A stretch of 23,662 nt of DNA from Dichloromethanomonas sp964477085 (GCA_964477085.1 CAYZDF010000040.1:1-23662); one strand, 5' to 3'; shown: positions 1-7,308, counted from the first letter of the stretch. Numbers and translations are program-made. Notes: generated from the letters alone by a model not told the origin.

Positions 1-54
1 AAATCAAGAGCTGACAGGTAATAATGAGATTTTTAAAATAAGCGAATGAGTTTC

Positions 55-171
55 AATCATAATTTAAGTTGCTTTCAGCGACAGTTCTTTAAGAAGGATT
101 AATCCTTTGGTAGGCGACTTTCAGTCGCAAAGCATTTATGCTTTAACCCGCCCACTTTAGTGGGCGGTAGT
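55..171. repeat. Run of short hairpins, probable IS200/IS605-type element end
   Basis: Consecutive short inverted repeats are visible: AAGGATTAATCCTT, GCGACTTTCAGTCGC, AAAGCATTTATGCTTT and CCGCCCACTTTAGTGGGCGG. The KilA-N reading frame at 172 loses homology with its intact relative (5819-6751) exactly where this block starts, so a mobile element boundary lies here. Multiple subterminal hairpins without terminal inverted repeats are the habit of IS200/IS605-type elements and of the guide RNAs of TnpB/IscB. The transposase or nuclease would lie left of the window. The family call is inference. Confidence 0.42.
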
Positions 172-459
172 TTAGTATTTAGGTGTCAAAACGAAACTAT
201 TGAGTCCAGCTTCATTTTCAATTGCCTCGAATTTGAGGCAATTGAATTTCGGATTATTTAACCTCTCCCATAAGCCAAGAAATTGAACTACGTTACGATT
301 TCTCATCCAGTTCTGTATCACATAACCAGGATTTTCGTCTGTTTTATATTTTGCAATATCGGTCAATGAAATATAATCATTCTCATCTTCACTGGAAATA
401 ACAGTGATCTCAGTCCCTTTAGCGAAAATAGTATCCTTAAAGTTTTTATCCTTTGGCAT
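172..459 (-). pseudogene. Truncated KilA-N domain protein (N-terminal remnant)
   Basis: Encodes 95 residues starting MPKDKNFKDTIFAKGTEI, closely matching the N-terminus of the 310-residue KilA-N protein at 5819-6751 (shared ISLTDIA, QNW.RN and FLGLWE.LNNP). Homology stops after about residue 93, and the frame then ends within two codons in the hairpin block to the left. ATG at 459 is preferred because GGGAGGC lies just upstream, and the same start fits the intact copy. KilA-N is a DNA-binding domain common in phage and island proteins. Only part of it remains, so the gene is probably non-functional. Truncation by an IS-type insertion is inferred from the junction. Confidence 0.8.
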
Positions 460-526
460 CAAATATGCCTCCCTATTCAATATGCGACAAGAAAACTTTT
501 AAATTCTCAAAATATGCTACAGGAAA

Positions 527-555
527 ATAGTACTATATGCCAAACATATGTTCAA
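527..555 (-). promoter_or_regulatory. Promoter of truncated KilA-N gene
   Basis: On the minus strand TTGAAC (550-555) and TACTAT (527-532) are separated by 17 bp. The same boxes at the same spacing precede the intact KilA-N gene (6815-6843), although the spacer differs, which supports a real promoter. Confidence 0.6.
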
Positions 556-582
556 GAGTTTAAACCTATGCTTTTTTGCGAA

Positions 583-639
583 TCGAGTAGCTAAAAGTCG
601 GGGAAAATTTTCCCGACTTTTTCGCTCTCAGTCGAGTAG
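583..639. repeat. Terminator-like hairpin flanked by TCGAGTAG direct repeats
   Basis: AAAAGTCGGG (593-602) pairs with CCCGACTTTT (612-621) around an AT-rich loop. The 8-bp sequence TCGAGTAG occurs at 583-590 and again at 632-639, one copy on each side. On the minus strand both repeats read CTACTCGA, and CTACT resembles the 3' ends of both group II introns here. The block could be a bidirectional terminator, a relic of another intron 3' end, or a duplicated intron junction. Confidence 0.5.
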
Positions 640-661
640 TAAAGAGGAATTTCACCTCAAT

Positions 662-704
662 GCTCTCACGGAACCGTACGTGAACCTCTCGATTCATACG
701 GCTC
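662..704 (-). ncRNA. Group II intron domain V (outer intron)
   Basis: The minus strand starts GAGCCGTATGAATCGAGAGG, continues with GTTCACGTACGGTTC and ends GTGAGAGC. This is the typical 5'-GAGCCGUAUG...ACGUACGGUUC catalytic hairpin of group II introns. A domain VI-like stem (GAGG/CCTC) follows before the presumed 3' splice site. Confidence 0.88.
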
Positions 705-720
705 TTATCATTCACTCATA

Positions 721-1268
721 CTAGGATTTCCCATAGAGAGCCCAGTGTGCAAACATATTGGGTTCTCTTTTTCTAACTTCAATTAGCCATCCTTCGGCTC
801 TTCGGCGGTGTCCCCGAAAATTCTTGTATTTGCACATAGCCCACTTTATCAGACGCCTTTGTACGCAGTCTAACGTGCGTTTCATCGCAGAACGATTGAA
901 CTTACCAAAATAATTCATCCATCCTCTCAGGATAGGATTTAGTACCTTGGCTATCATATCAATCTTACTGCCTGTTCTCTTGTGGATTTCCAATGTTTTT
1001 ACCTTTTCCTTTAGCGTCTGTTCAGCATTTACTGATGCTATAAAGTTCATATGCAGTCTGCCAAGACGGTCTTTTATCAATACTTTTTGAAAGGTATATC
1101 CGAGGAAATCAAACTCGGTATTAGGATATTCTTTCTTTCTGTCCTTATCTTGACAGTAGACGATCTTTGTTTTAATCGGATGTAATTCTAATTTGCACTC
1201 TTTAAACCTGTCATCAATATCCGCAAGCAGTTTCTTTGCTTCTTGTTCTGTTCTGCAATGCACTACTG
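721..1268 (-). CDS. ltrA: Group II intron RT/maturase of outer intron, 3' exon
   Basis: This is the C-terminal half of the outer intron-encoded protein. It begins inside RT domain 5 (VVHCRTEQEA) and contains the RT7 motif FDFLGYTF and the maturase (X) domain (NPILRGWMNYFGKFNRS, then RRLIKWAMCKY). It ends near MFAHW, with no HNH endonuclease domain. It has no start of its own: the first in-frame GTG at 1263 is an internal valine. Joined to 3134-3821 it gives 1236 nt, which is 411 codons plus stop, with the active site reading YADDTVVHC. Total length is normal for an endonuclease-less group II RT. The protein can be made only if the inner intron splices. Confidence 0.85.
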
Positions 1269-1299
1269 AGTAAGTAGACCGAGGGAACCTCCCCCTCAG

Positions 1300-1342
1300 T
1301 CCCTCTCAGAACCGGACGTGAACCTCTCAGCTCATCCGGCTC
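1300..1342 (-). ncRNA. Group II intron domain V (inner intron)
   Basis: The minus strand starts GAGCCGGATGAGCTGAGAGG, continues with GTTCACGTCCGGTTC and then GAGAGGGA. This is the same hairpin architecture as domain V of the outer intron, with compensatory changes (CCGGATG/CGTCCGG). It lies directly downstream of the RT stop, as expected for domain IV-encoded maturases. Confidence 0.88.
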
Positions 1343-1345
1343 CCA

Positions 1346-2590
1346 TTATCCAGCCGCTGGCAGTACCCCCAGTTTCCAGTGTGCAAACATTCTTCTTTCC
1401 CTTAAGGCAATTTCTCCTAACCAATGCTCTGCCTTTCTCCTATGTTTGCGGCTTTTATATTTCTTCCGCACCCACTTGATTAGACAGCTATTGATATAGC
1501 GAAGCGCTCCATACATCTCCGATTTATAGAAATGTTTGTAGTAGTTTATCCATCCCTGTATTATCGGGTTGAACATGTTGGCCAAATCCTCAATACCTTT
1601 ATCAACCTTGTGCTGCAACTTCCAGCTCCTGACTTCCTTCCGGATTGCTTTTTGAGCTTTTCCCGATATAGCAGGCAGGAAGTTGACAAAATATTTTCCC
1701 CACTTGTTCTTGGCTCTTCTTGATCTGAACGTATATCCAAGAAAATCGAAGGATGTATTGTCATAGTCCAATCTTCTGTCATCATCTTTGCAATATACTA
1801 TTTTCGTCTTTTCCTGGTTGAGCTCCAACCCATATTCTTCAAACCTGTCCTGTAGCCTTTTCTGCAGATATTTCGCCTGTTTCAGTGATACACAGTGGGC
1901 TATTCCATCATCTGCATACCGAGCCCACGGAATTGATTTGAATTCCTGGGTCATGAAGTCGTCAAACACATAGTGGAGAAATAGGTTAGCAAGTACCGGA
2001 CTGATTACTCCCCCTTGAGGGGTTCCGGATGTTCTTTGTAGTTGAGTCCCGTCCTTCATTTGAAATGGTGTTGTAAGCCACCTTTTAATGTATAATATTA
2101 TCCACTTTTCTTCGGTATGCCGCCTTACCATTTCCATCAACAAGTCGTGTCTAATGTTGTCAAACAGTCCTCTGATGTCAAATTCAAGAACCCAGTCTCT
2201 TTTCCAACATCTTCTTCTTGTAATCTCCAACGCCTGCACCGCTGACTTGTTTGGCCTGTATCCATACGAATCCTCATAGAACAGCGGTTCCACCAGTGGC
2301 TCGAGGTGTATCTTAACCACCATTTGCGCAACCCGATCTTCAACTGTTGGGATTCCCAGAATTCTAGTCCCCCCGTTTTTCTTGGGGATTGGAACTGCCT
2401 TTACAGGTTTTGGGATGTAGCTTCCCGAGGACATTCTGTTCCAAATCTTATAGAGGTTATCTTTAAGATTTTCCTCGAATTCCTCTATGGATTGTCCATC
2501 TATCCCATAGGTTCCTTTGTTTGCCTTCACCCTTTCAAAAGCTGTTACTACATCTTTCTTAGGGATACTGAACGACTTTGTTTCACTCAT
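1346..2590 (-). CDS. ltrA: Group II intron reverse transcriptase/maturase (inner intron, full length)
   Basis: This 414-residue intron-encoded protein binds its own intron RNA, helps it splice and copies it into DNA during retrohoming. RT motifs appear in order: a conserved N-terminus (ERVKANKGTYGIDGQS), GTRILGIPTVEDRVAQ, motif A (FDIRGLFDNIRHDLL), motif B (SGTPQGGVISPVLANLFL), the catalytic YADDGIAHC at about residues 226-234, and FDFLGYTF. The maturase domain follows (NPIIQGWINYYKHFYKS, CLIKWVRKKYK). There is no HNH endonuclease, so mobility would rely on nascent DNA strands. The start ATG at 2590 follows a GAGGAGG-like site. All catalytic residues seen are intact, and it looks functional. 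Confidence 0.95.
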   Translation of the reverse strand: MSETKSFSIPKKDVVTAFERVKANKGTYGIDGQSIEEFEENLKDNLYKIWNRMSSGSYIPKPVKAVPIPKKNGGTRILGIPTVEDRVAQMVVKIHLEPLVEPLFYEDSYGYRPNKSAVQALEITRRRCWKRDWVLEFDIRGLFDNIRHDLLMEMVRRHTEEKWIILYIKRWLTTPFQMKDGTQLQRTSGTPQGGVISPVLANLFLHYVFDDFMTQEFKSIPWARYADDGIAHCVSLKQAKYLQKRLQDRFEEYGLELNQEKTKIVYCKDDDRRLDYDNTSFDFLGYTFRSRRAKNKWGKYFVNFLPAISGKAQKAIRKEVRSWKLQHKVDKGIEDLANMFNPIIQGWINYYKHFYKSEMYGALRYINSCLIKWVRKKYKSRKHRRKAEHWLGEIALRERRMFAHWKLGVLPAAG

Positions 2591-3133
2591 AGGTTCCTCC
2601 TCCTTTCAAAGTTGACCTATTCTTGAAACTGAATAATTCGGGTTCTTCGCTCCATTCCGATTACCGGAACTTCCTCACTACTACAACCCAATCTGCCCCC
2701 ATGACTGCATCGGTACTCTTTTCTTGCGGTTCTTCCGCTTGAAATACTCCCTTGTCATCAGTCCGTGGGTTCCCACATTCTGAACAGATGCCTGTGTTAA
2801 GTTCATGCCACCTTTGTGCCGCCCACCGCATAGACAGTAAACAGGTTTCCTCTATGCTTATCCCAGATTAACGACAACCCCCTGGCTTTGATGGAGTCCC
2901 TACGCTTTCGACACTTTCGTAAGTGGTTTACTTGGTCATTCATCTCCTTAACACACACTTGACAGTTTGTACTGCCTTTTCCTTAACGCTCAATACCATA
3001 GCTTTTGACTACAGCACCTTAAGGTAGTTTGAAACCTCCACCTGTATGGCGGTTTCGGCGGGCCTTCCGCCATCATCTGTCCAGCATAGCTGTCCAAGCA
3101 TCTACGATGCTTGTTTCCGCCTTCGTGGCGCAC
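2591..3133 (-). ncRNA. Ribozyme domains I-III of the inner intron
   Basis: About 540 nt from the GTGCG 5' end to the RT start, with no minus-strand gene. Size and position fit the catalytic core of a bacterial group II intron. I did not fold individual subdomains. Confidence 0.7.
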
Positions 3134-3821
3134 TATCGTCCGCATAGCGTACTATCCGTATACCTGCTGCTTTCATCTCTTGGTCAAATTCATCCAGATA
3201 GATGTTCATGATCAGCGGTGACATTGGGCCGCCTTGGGCTGCGCCCAAATCTGTCTCTTCTACCGCTCCTCCTTCCATCACGCCTGATTTCAGAAATTGT
3301 TTTGTCAGTTCCAGCACTTTTCCATCACTGACTTTCCTGTTTACGGCACGGATGATTAACTCATGGTCCAGCGTGTCAAAACATTTGGATAAGTCCATGT
3401 CGGCTACGTATTTAAGTCCGTATTTATTCATGAACCTCTCTGCCTTGGCTATGGCATGCTGGCAAGATTTCCCCGGCCTGTAACCGTAGCTTGACGGGTG
3501 AAAGTCCGACTCGAAGATTGGTTCCAGTACGTTCTTCAATGCTTGCTGGGCCACTCTGTCCCGGACTGCGGGTATTCCTAATGGTCTTTGGCTTCCGTCC
3601 TCTTTTTCGATGTAGGTTCTTCTCACCGGCTGGACTTGGTATGTGCCGGTTTTGAGTTCCTCATGCAACTTTTGTAGGTTTTCAGAAAGTGTGGCCTCAA
3701 ATGCTTCAATAGTCTCCCCGTCTACTCCCGGGGCTCCCTTATTGGCTTTTACGGCCTTGAACGACTCTCTTAGATTCTCCATCTCATATACTTTGTCTAT
3801 GAGGCTGTACCACTTGCGCAT
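3134..3821 (-). CDS. ltrA: Group II intron RT/maturase of outer intron, 5' exon
   Basis: Encodes residues 1-229 of the outer intron RT, starting MRKWYSLIDKVYEMENL. It has the N-terminal RT0 region (ESFKAVKANKGAPGVDGE), RPLGIPAVRDRVAQQ, motif A (DMDLSKCFDTLDHELI) and motif B as GAAQGGPMSPLIMNIYLDEF, where a T or S more often precedes QGG. It stops being homologous exactly after RYADD, where the inner intron enters. Unspliced reading continues ten codons into the inner intron, so the unspliced product would lack the thumb and maturase domains. Partner exon: 721-1268. Start ATG at 3821. Confidence 0.85.
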
Positions 3822-4545
3822 GATTTACTCCCTTTCGCTATGCTCGCTTTCGCATGTTTTGCTCCGGTTGTCGGTTCCTTCGTCCAATTTGCGGGCTTCT
3901 CTAGCTTTCGCAATATACCTCGCCTCTTTGAACTACTCCGTTTTGTGCGGTCGATAGTACCAGCAGATTCGTCATCCCCGGTTCTATCGTACCCCTTGGC
4001 GTTTCGGCCTTGGTTATCTTCACTTAAACCTTTGCTTTTCTACGTTGCTTGCATTCCTTGGTTTGTCTTCGTCCCTTCGCATGATGCAACATCTTTTGAA
4101 TGCTACATCCCACAATTACTCCGAATTGTGTCCCCTCGGTTTTCTCCTCCGGTCTGTTACCAGCTTTCATTGGCCGTGGGTTTCTCACTACTACGGACTC
4201 ATCTGCATACGGCATCACTTATTCTTTCCTTACGTTTCCGCTTGTTCAGTTTTACTCCTCTTTCAGAGATGATACCGCACTTCCCCGGTTAAGTTATGCC
4301 TGCCTAGAATTGAACCCATCCGCAATCACCTGCTATGTTATCCAACTTTTGGGCTTTCCCACTTGTTGCAAGGTTACCCACATAACAGGCCGTATCTGGT
4401 TCACTTTCGCTATGTTCCAATTCTCCCCTTCGACTTCCTCCAGACGTTTCCATTGCTGGCTACACCCTTGCCTTATGGTTGCCTTCCCGTTGGTTAGGCG
4501 GCAGGCCTTTCGGCCCTGGCTCGGCATACATGCCGGGTGAACAAC
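3822..4545 (-). ncRNA. Ribozyme domains I-III of the outer intron
   Basis: About 720 nt upstream of the outer RT gene with GC-rich paired segments (for example GGGCCGAAAGGCC near 4510 on the minus strand) and no minus-strand coding signal. The open plus-strand frames across this stretch are antisense to structured RNA and lack homology or ribosome sites. It is rather long for a domain I-III region, so an extra insertion cannot be excluded. Confidence 0.6.
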
Positions 4546-4547
4546 AA

Positions 4548-4575
4548 AAAATCCCGCAATCTATTGCAGGATTTA
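4548..4575. terminator. Bidirectional terminator-like hairpin, outer intron target
   Basis: AAATCC.GCAA...TTGC.GGATTT forms a hairpin with an A-run on its left (a T-run on the minus strand). The outer intron starts within a few bases of that run. The same hairpin, uninterrupted by an intron, is present at 6874-6900. Confidence 0.6.
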
Positions 4576-4985
4576 GTTTCATTGCCGCTTCGCCTCGCCG
4601 CTATGCCGCTCGGAGTTAGTCTCTCCAATGCCTAATCGTCAAACCTATTCGTTCTTAATCCATTTCACTTTTCAGATATTTTGACATGTCATTATCAAAA
4701 TGTGAAATAGAATCCTTATCCTGACGGATCCGGATAGGCTAGGCTTAAATGATAACAAAATTAAGCAAAAATACGAATAATACAGAGAACATATTCAACA
4801 TCATACACTGTTAATCATACCAGGATAATTAAAATTACATAAAATACGTTTTTTCTTACTCCCACTCGCTCACTTGGAACGTTTTCTAAACAATTTTGTT
4901 TAGATTTCGTGGCTCATGCTATTCTAATTGTATCAATTATCCATATGTTCTGGGTTCTCTGATTTTTTGTTGCCAAAGTGTTGCC
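4551..4985. repeat. Island-end repeat, copy A
   Basis: About 435 bp nearly identical to 6878-7308. The copies share the hairpin, the CGCTTCGCCTCGCCGCTATG segment, the guaA-like core, the palindrome region and the paired arm repeat. Copy B is 4 bp shorter near the start. Homology ends exactly at GTTGCC (4985 and 7308), a clean recombination boundary. Confidence 0.9.
4856..4985. other. att-like module 1 (guaA-3'-like core, palindrome, arm repeat)
   Basis: The minus strand of the core (4856-4867) reads GAGTGGGAGTAA, i.e. codons for E-W-E-stop, matching the conserved C-terminus of GMP synthase, a known island integration target. Palindrome TAAACAATTTTGTTTA lies at 4887-4902, and the arm-like repeat GTTGCCAAAGTGTTGCC at 4969-4985. 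The core-to-palindrome distance is 26 bp, as in the modules at 5651 and 7179. Assignment to guaA is inference because guaA itself is not in the window. Confidence 0.6.
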
Positions 4986-5210
4986 AAGATACTTACTCTC
5001 CACGAAGCCTGGCACAGATGTCCGAAGAGGCTCGGAATCGAACAGCCTGGATCGTTCCGGAAAAGTATCCAGCGATTCGATGGCGGCGGAGATGCGATCA
5101 TATTGTCTCATCGCAGTATCGGGAGATTGCAGATTTGAAGCAATATAATTATAAATCTCTTCCATATCGGCCAGGGCTGTACCAGTAATCTTTACCTGAT
5201 ACTTCTTCAT
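4914..5210 (-). pseudogene. RelE/ParE-type toxin, C-terminally truncated
   Basis: Residues 1-75 (MKKYQVKITGTALADMEEIYNYI...FVESKYL) look like the start of a RelE/ParE-superfamily toxin, with the N-terminal helical hairpin and the FPERSRLFD region. From residue 76 the frame reads into the island-end repeat at exactly 4985 (GNTLATKNQ...), so the C-terminal beta strands that carry much of the active site are replaced by att-repeat translation. Its ATG overlaps the antitoxin stop as ATGA, typical of these operons. It is probably inactive as a toxin, and recombination at the repeat is the likely cause. Confidence 0.75.
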
Positions 5211-5512
5211 CTGTGGCTATCCCGAAAAGTCGCGAAGGCAGCAGAAGCGTCCTTCACATTCCCTGCCCCAATATCATCATAGCCTGCTTGTAGCGCAGCA
5301 CGAATCTCTGACACCGTCATATTGTCCGTATTGAGGGCCGCTGGAACCTTAGGTAAGGCCAAAGCAAACGGAATGCCCCCAGTCAGACTGATCTGTCGCA
5401 AATACATGTCTATCGCGGTTGCCATGGGAATACCGAGCTGCTTCAATACCTCTTCCGCCTGCTGCTTGATTGCAGGATTGACCCGCAAGTTCAACGTTGT
5501 ACTTTTTTCCAT
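5207..5512 (-). CDS. RelB/DinJ-family antitoxin
   Basis: A 101-residue protein, MEKSTTLNLRVNPAIKQQAEEVLKQLGIPMATAIDMYLRQI, which is the classic RelB/DinJ ribbon-helix-helix N-terminus followed by the GGIPFAL segment seen after it in this family. It would bind the toxin and repress its own promoter. ATG at 5512 is chosen because the promoter at 5536-5564 would start transcription just upstream, ruling out the earlier TTG at 5536. The antitoxin is intact while its partner toxin is truncated, so it now probably acts only as an autorepressor, or not at all. Confidence 0.88.
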   Translation of the reverse strand: MEKSTTLNLRVNPAIKQQAEEVLKQLGIPMATAIDMYLRQISLTGGIPFALALPKVPAALNTDNMTVSEIRAALQAGYDDIGAGNVKDASAAFATFRDSHR

Positions 5513-5535
5513 GTAATCACCAACTCTCTTATCCA

Positions 5536-5564
5536 ATTGTAACGCTTATTACGTTACATGTCAA
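5536..5564 (-). promoter_or_regulatory. Promoter and operator of the RelB/RelE-like operon
   Basis: On the minus strand TTGACA (5559-5564) and TACAAT (5536-5541) are 17 bp apart. The inverted repeat GTAACG-N7-CGTTAC (5539-5557) fills the spacer and overlaps the -10 box, as expected for antitoxin autorepression. Confidence 0.75.
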
Positions 5565-5650
5565 GTTATACTTGTGGCATTGAAAAAGCAAAAAACGCCA
5601 TGGTTATCCATAACGTTTTGCATTTATTTGTATTATTTGTATTATTTATA

Positions 5651-5782
5651 TTACTCCCACTCAGCAAACCTGAACTTTTACTAAACATATTTGTTTAAGT
5701 TTCCATGCTTTTTCCTATGCTTTATGCACCTGTTTGCCATATTATCCGGCGTTTGCCGATTTTCTGTTATCAAAATGCTATC
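5651..5782. other. att-like module 2 (core, palindrome, arm repeat)
   Basis: Core TTACTCCCACTC at 5651-5662 (minus strand A-E-W-E-stop), perfect palindrome TAAACATATTTGTTTA at 5682-5697, and paired repeat GTTATCAAAATGCTATC at 5766-5782. Spacings (26 bp and 84 bp between element starts) match modules 1 and 3, although the sequence between them is different. It is therefore an independent attachment site from another island, not a recent copy. Confidence 0.58.
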
Positions 5783-5818
5783 AGAAATACCCTGCTATTT
5801 CAAGTTTTTAACTCTACT

Positions 5819-6751
5819 TTATTCGTCCAGCATCAGCTTTTTCTTTGAGTTTCTGAGCTTGCGAATTTCCTCCCGTTTAATCGTTGGAATGCTTGATTCC
5901 TTTGGCGGTTCCAACTGTTTCAGACGTTCAATGCCTGCACTATCTAAAAGAGATTTCATCATTTGTTTGGCACTGGCGTTGAGACGAAGAAGGCGCTCTT
6001 TTTGAGATAAACCTTGACGGATAAAATCCGCATTCAGGCTCTCCATGTTCGACAGAACAATAAGCTGCTGGAGAGACGCTTCGTCACGAATATTTCCTTT
6101 TGCATCCGGATTATCCTGCCGCCATTCCTTAGCCGTCATGCCGAACAGAGCAACATTCAGAAGGTCCGCTTCGTTGGCATAGGTTATGTTTTGCTTCAGG
6201 GGAGTTACATCCGGCGGAATTAATACATTCTTTATGGCGTCCGTATGTATACGATAATTTATTTTTGCGAGGGTTCGTTTGAGGTTCCAGCCGAGCGACA
6301 GGCGGCTATTCTCATCAGCTTTAAGACGCTGATAATCTTTAATAATATAAAGTTTAAATTCGGCAGAAATCCAAGACGCAAACTCAAAAGCGATATCTTT
6401 ATGCGCAAATGTTCCGCCGTATCTTCCTGATTTTGATACGATTCCAATGGCATTTGTTGATTCAATCCATTTTTTTGCCGCCAGCGTGAATGCATTTGCT
6501 CCAGCTGCATTTCTAAACACCTCGAATTCGAGGTGTTTAAAATTCGGATTATTGAGCTGCTCCCATAAACCAAGAAATTCAATGGTGTCTTTGTTTCGCA
6601 GCCAGTTTTGGATAGTTGCTGTCGGATCGTCGCTTTTATATCTTGCAATATCGGTCAGAGAAATATAATCATTGTCATCGCCACCGGAAACAACAGCGAT
6701 TTCAGTCCCTTTAGCGAAAATAGTATCCTTAAAGTTTTTATCCTTTGGCAT
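5819..6751 (-). CDS. KilA-N domain-containing protein
   Basis: A 310-residue protein with a KilA-N DNA-binding domain at about residues 1-150 (ISLTDIARYK, IQNWLRN, FLGLWEQLNNP, AKKWIESTNAIGIVSKSGRYGGTFAHKDIAFEFASWIS, KLYIIKDYQRLK). A C-terminal helical region follows, with ITYANEADLLNVALFGMTAKEW and a basic tail. KilA-N proteins occur in phages and islands, often as anti-repressor-like or regulatory factors, and the target here is unknown. Start ATG at 6751 is favoured over 6766 because GGGGGC spaces well and the truncated paralogue (172-459) supports it. The gene lies alone between two att-like modules under its own promoter (6815-6843) and is intact. Confidence 0.9.
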   Translation of the reverse strand: MPKDKNFKDTIFAKGTEIAVVSGGDDNDYISLTDIARYKSDDPTATIQNWLRNKDTIEFLGLWEQLNNPNFKHLEFEVFRNAAGANAFTLAAKKWIESTNAIGIVSKSGRYGGTFAHKDIAFEFASWISAEFKLYIIKDYQRLKADENSRLSLGWNLKRTLAKINYRIHTDAIKNVLIPPDVTPLKQNITYANEADLLNVALFGMTAKEWRQDNPDAKGNIRDEASLQQLIVLSNMESLNADFIRQGLSQKERLLRLNASAKQMMKSLLDSAGIERLKQLEPPKESSIPTIKREEIRKLRNSKKKLMLDE

Positions 6752-6814
6752 CGAATTTGCCCCCATTCAATATGAGACAAGAACACTATAAATTCTCAAA
6801 ATATGTACAGGAAA

Positions 6815-6843
6815 ATAGTACCACATGCCGAACACATGTTCAA
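6815..6843 (-). promoter_or_regulatory. Promoter of intact KilA-N gene
   Basis: TTGAAC (6838-6843) and TACTAT (6815-6820) on the minus strand, 17-bp spacer, conserved with the promoter at 527-555. GAACATGTGTTC-like dyad symmetry overlaps the -35 region and could be an operator. Confidence 0.6.
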
Positions 6844-6877
6844 GAGTTTAAGCCTATGCTTTTTTGCAAAATAAAAA

Positions 6878-7308
6878 ATCCCGCAATCTACTGCAGGATT
6901 TTAGTTGCCGCTTCGCCTCGCCGCTATGCCGTTCGGAGTTAATCTCTCCAATACCTTATCGTCAAACCTACTCGTTCTTAATCCATTACGCCTTTCAGAT
7001 ATTTTTACATGTCATTATCAAAATGTGAAACAGAATCCTTATCCTGACGGACCCGGATAAGCTAGACGTATATGATAACAAAACTAAGCACAAATATGAA
7101 TAATACAGATAATAGTATCAGAAATATACACTGCTAATCATACCAGGATAAATGGAATCAAATAAAACACGTTTGTCTTTATTCCCACTCGCTCACTCGG
7201 AGCGTTTTCTATACAATTCTGTTTAGATTTCGTGGCTCATGCTATTCTAATTGCATCAATTATCCATATGTTCTGGGTTCTCTGATTTTTTGTTGCCAAA
7301 GTGTTGCC
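6878..7308. repeat. Island-end repeat, copy B
   Basis: Second copy of 4551-4985. Here the hairpin runs straight into the KilA-N promoter region, showing the arrangement before the outer intron inserted in copy A. Confidence 0.9.
7179..7308. other. att-like module 3 (core, degenerate palindrome, arm repeat)
   Basis: Core TTATTCCCACTC at 7179-7190 (minus strand S-E-W-E-stop), palindrome degenerated to TATACAATTCTGTTTA at 7210-7225, arm repeat GTTGCCAAAGTGTTGCC at 7292-7308. Same geometry as modules 1 and 2. Confidence 0.58.

Larger units (their letters stand above)
1269..3133 (-). mobile_element. Inner group II intron nested in the YADD motif of the outer RT gene
   Basis: The minus strand begins with the canonical GTGCG (3133-3129) directly after the codons for RYADD. 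It carries about 540 nt of ribozyme domains I-III, a full RT gene (1346-2590) in the domain IV position and a domain V (1300-1342). It ends with a domain VI stem and TACTTACT at 1269. Precise removal restores the outer RT frame. The boundaries were deduced from the 5' consensus and frame restoration, not from splicing data. Confidence 0.85.
635..4545 (-). mobile_element. Outer group II intron (host of a nested intron)
   Basis: Read on the minus strand, this 3.9-kb insert carries a 5' ribozyme region (3822-4545), a reverse transcriptase/maturase gene in two exons (3134-3821 and 721-1268), a domain V (662-704) and a domain VI-like hairpin ending TACTACT. An uninterrupted relative of the target exists at 6840-6880, where the insert is absent, which defines the insertion. 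It lies just after the hairpin at 4551-4572, whose minus-strand product ends in a T-run. Insertion downstream of a terminator is typical of bacterial class C introns. The exact 5' base is uncertain (4542-4547) because a canonical GTGYG start is not seen. The 3' end could be 635 or 586. Confidence 0.78.

Noticed and set aside
721..3821. Retron or diversity-generating retroelement
   Set aside because: Both RTs carry a maturase domain and sit with domain V hairpins and ribozyme-size flanks, and no template/variable repeats or msr/msd were seen.
3840..4540. Long overlapping plus-strand open frames
   Set aside because: They lie antisense to the ribozyme region of the outer group II intron, have no ribosome sites and have low-complexity composition.
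5580..5650. Terminator and TATTATTTGT tandem repeat after 5580
   Set aside because: The GTTATCCATAAC stem is short and imperfectly extended, and the AT-rich repeats look like ordinary low-complexity DNA.
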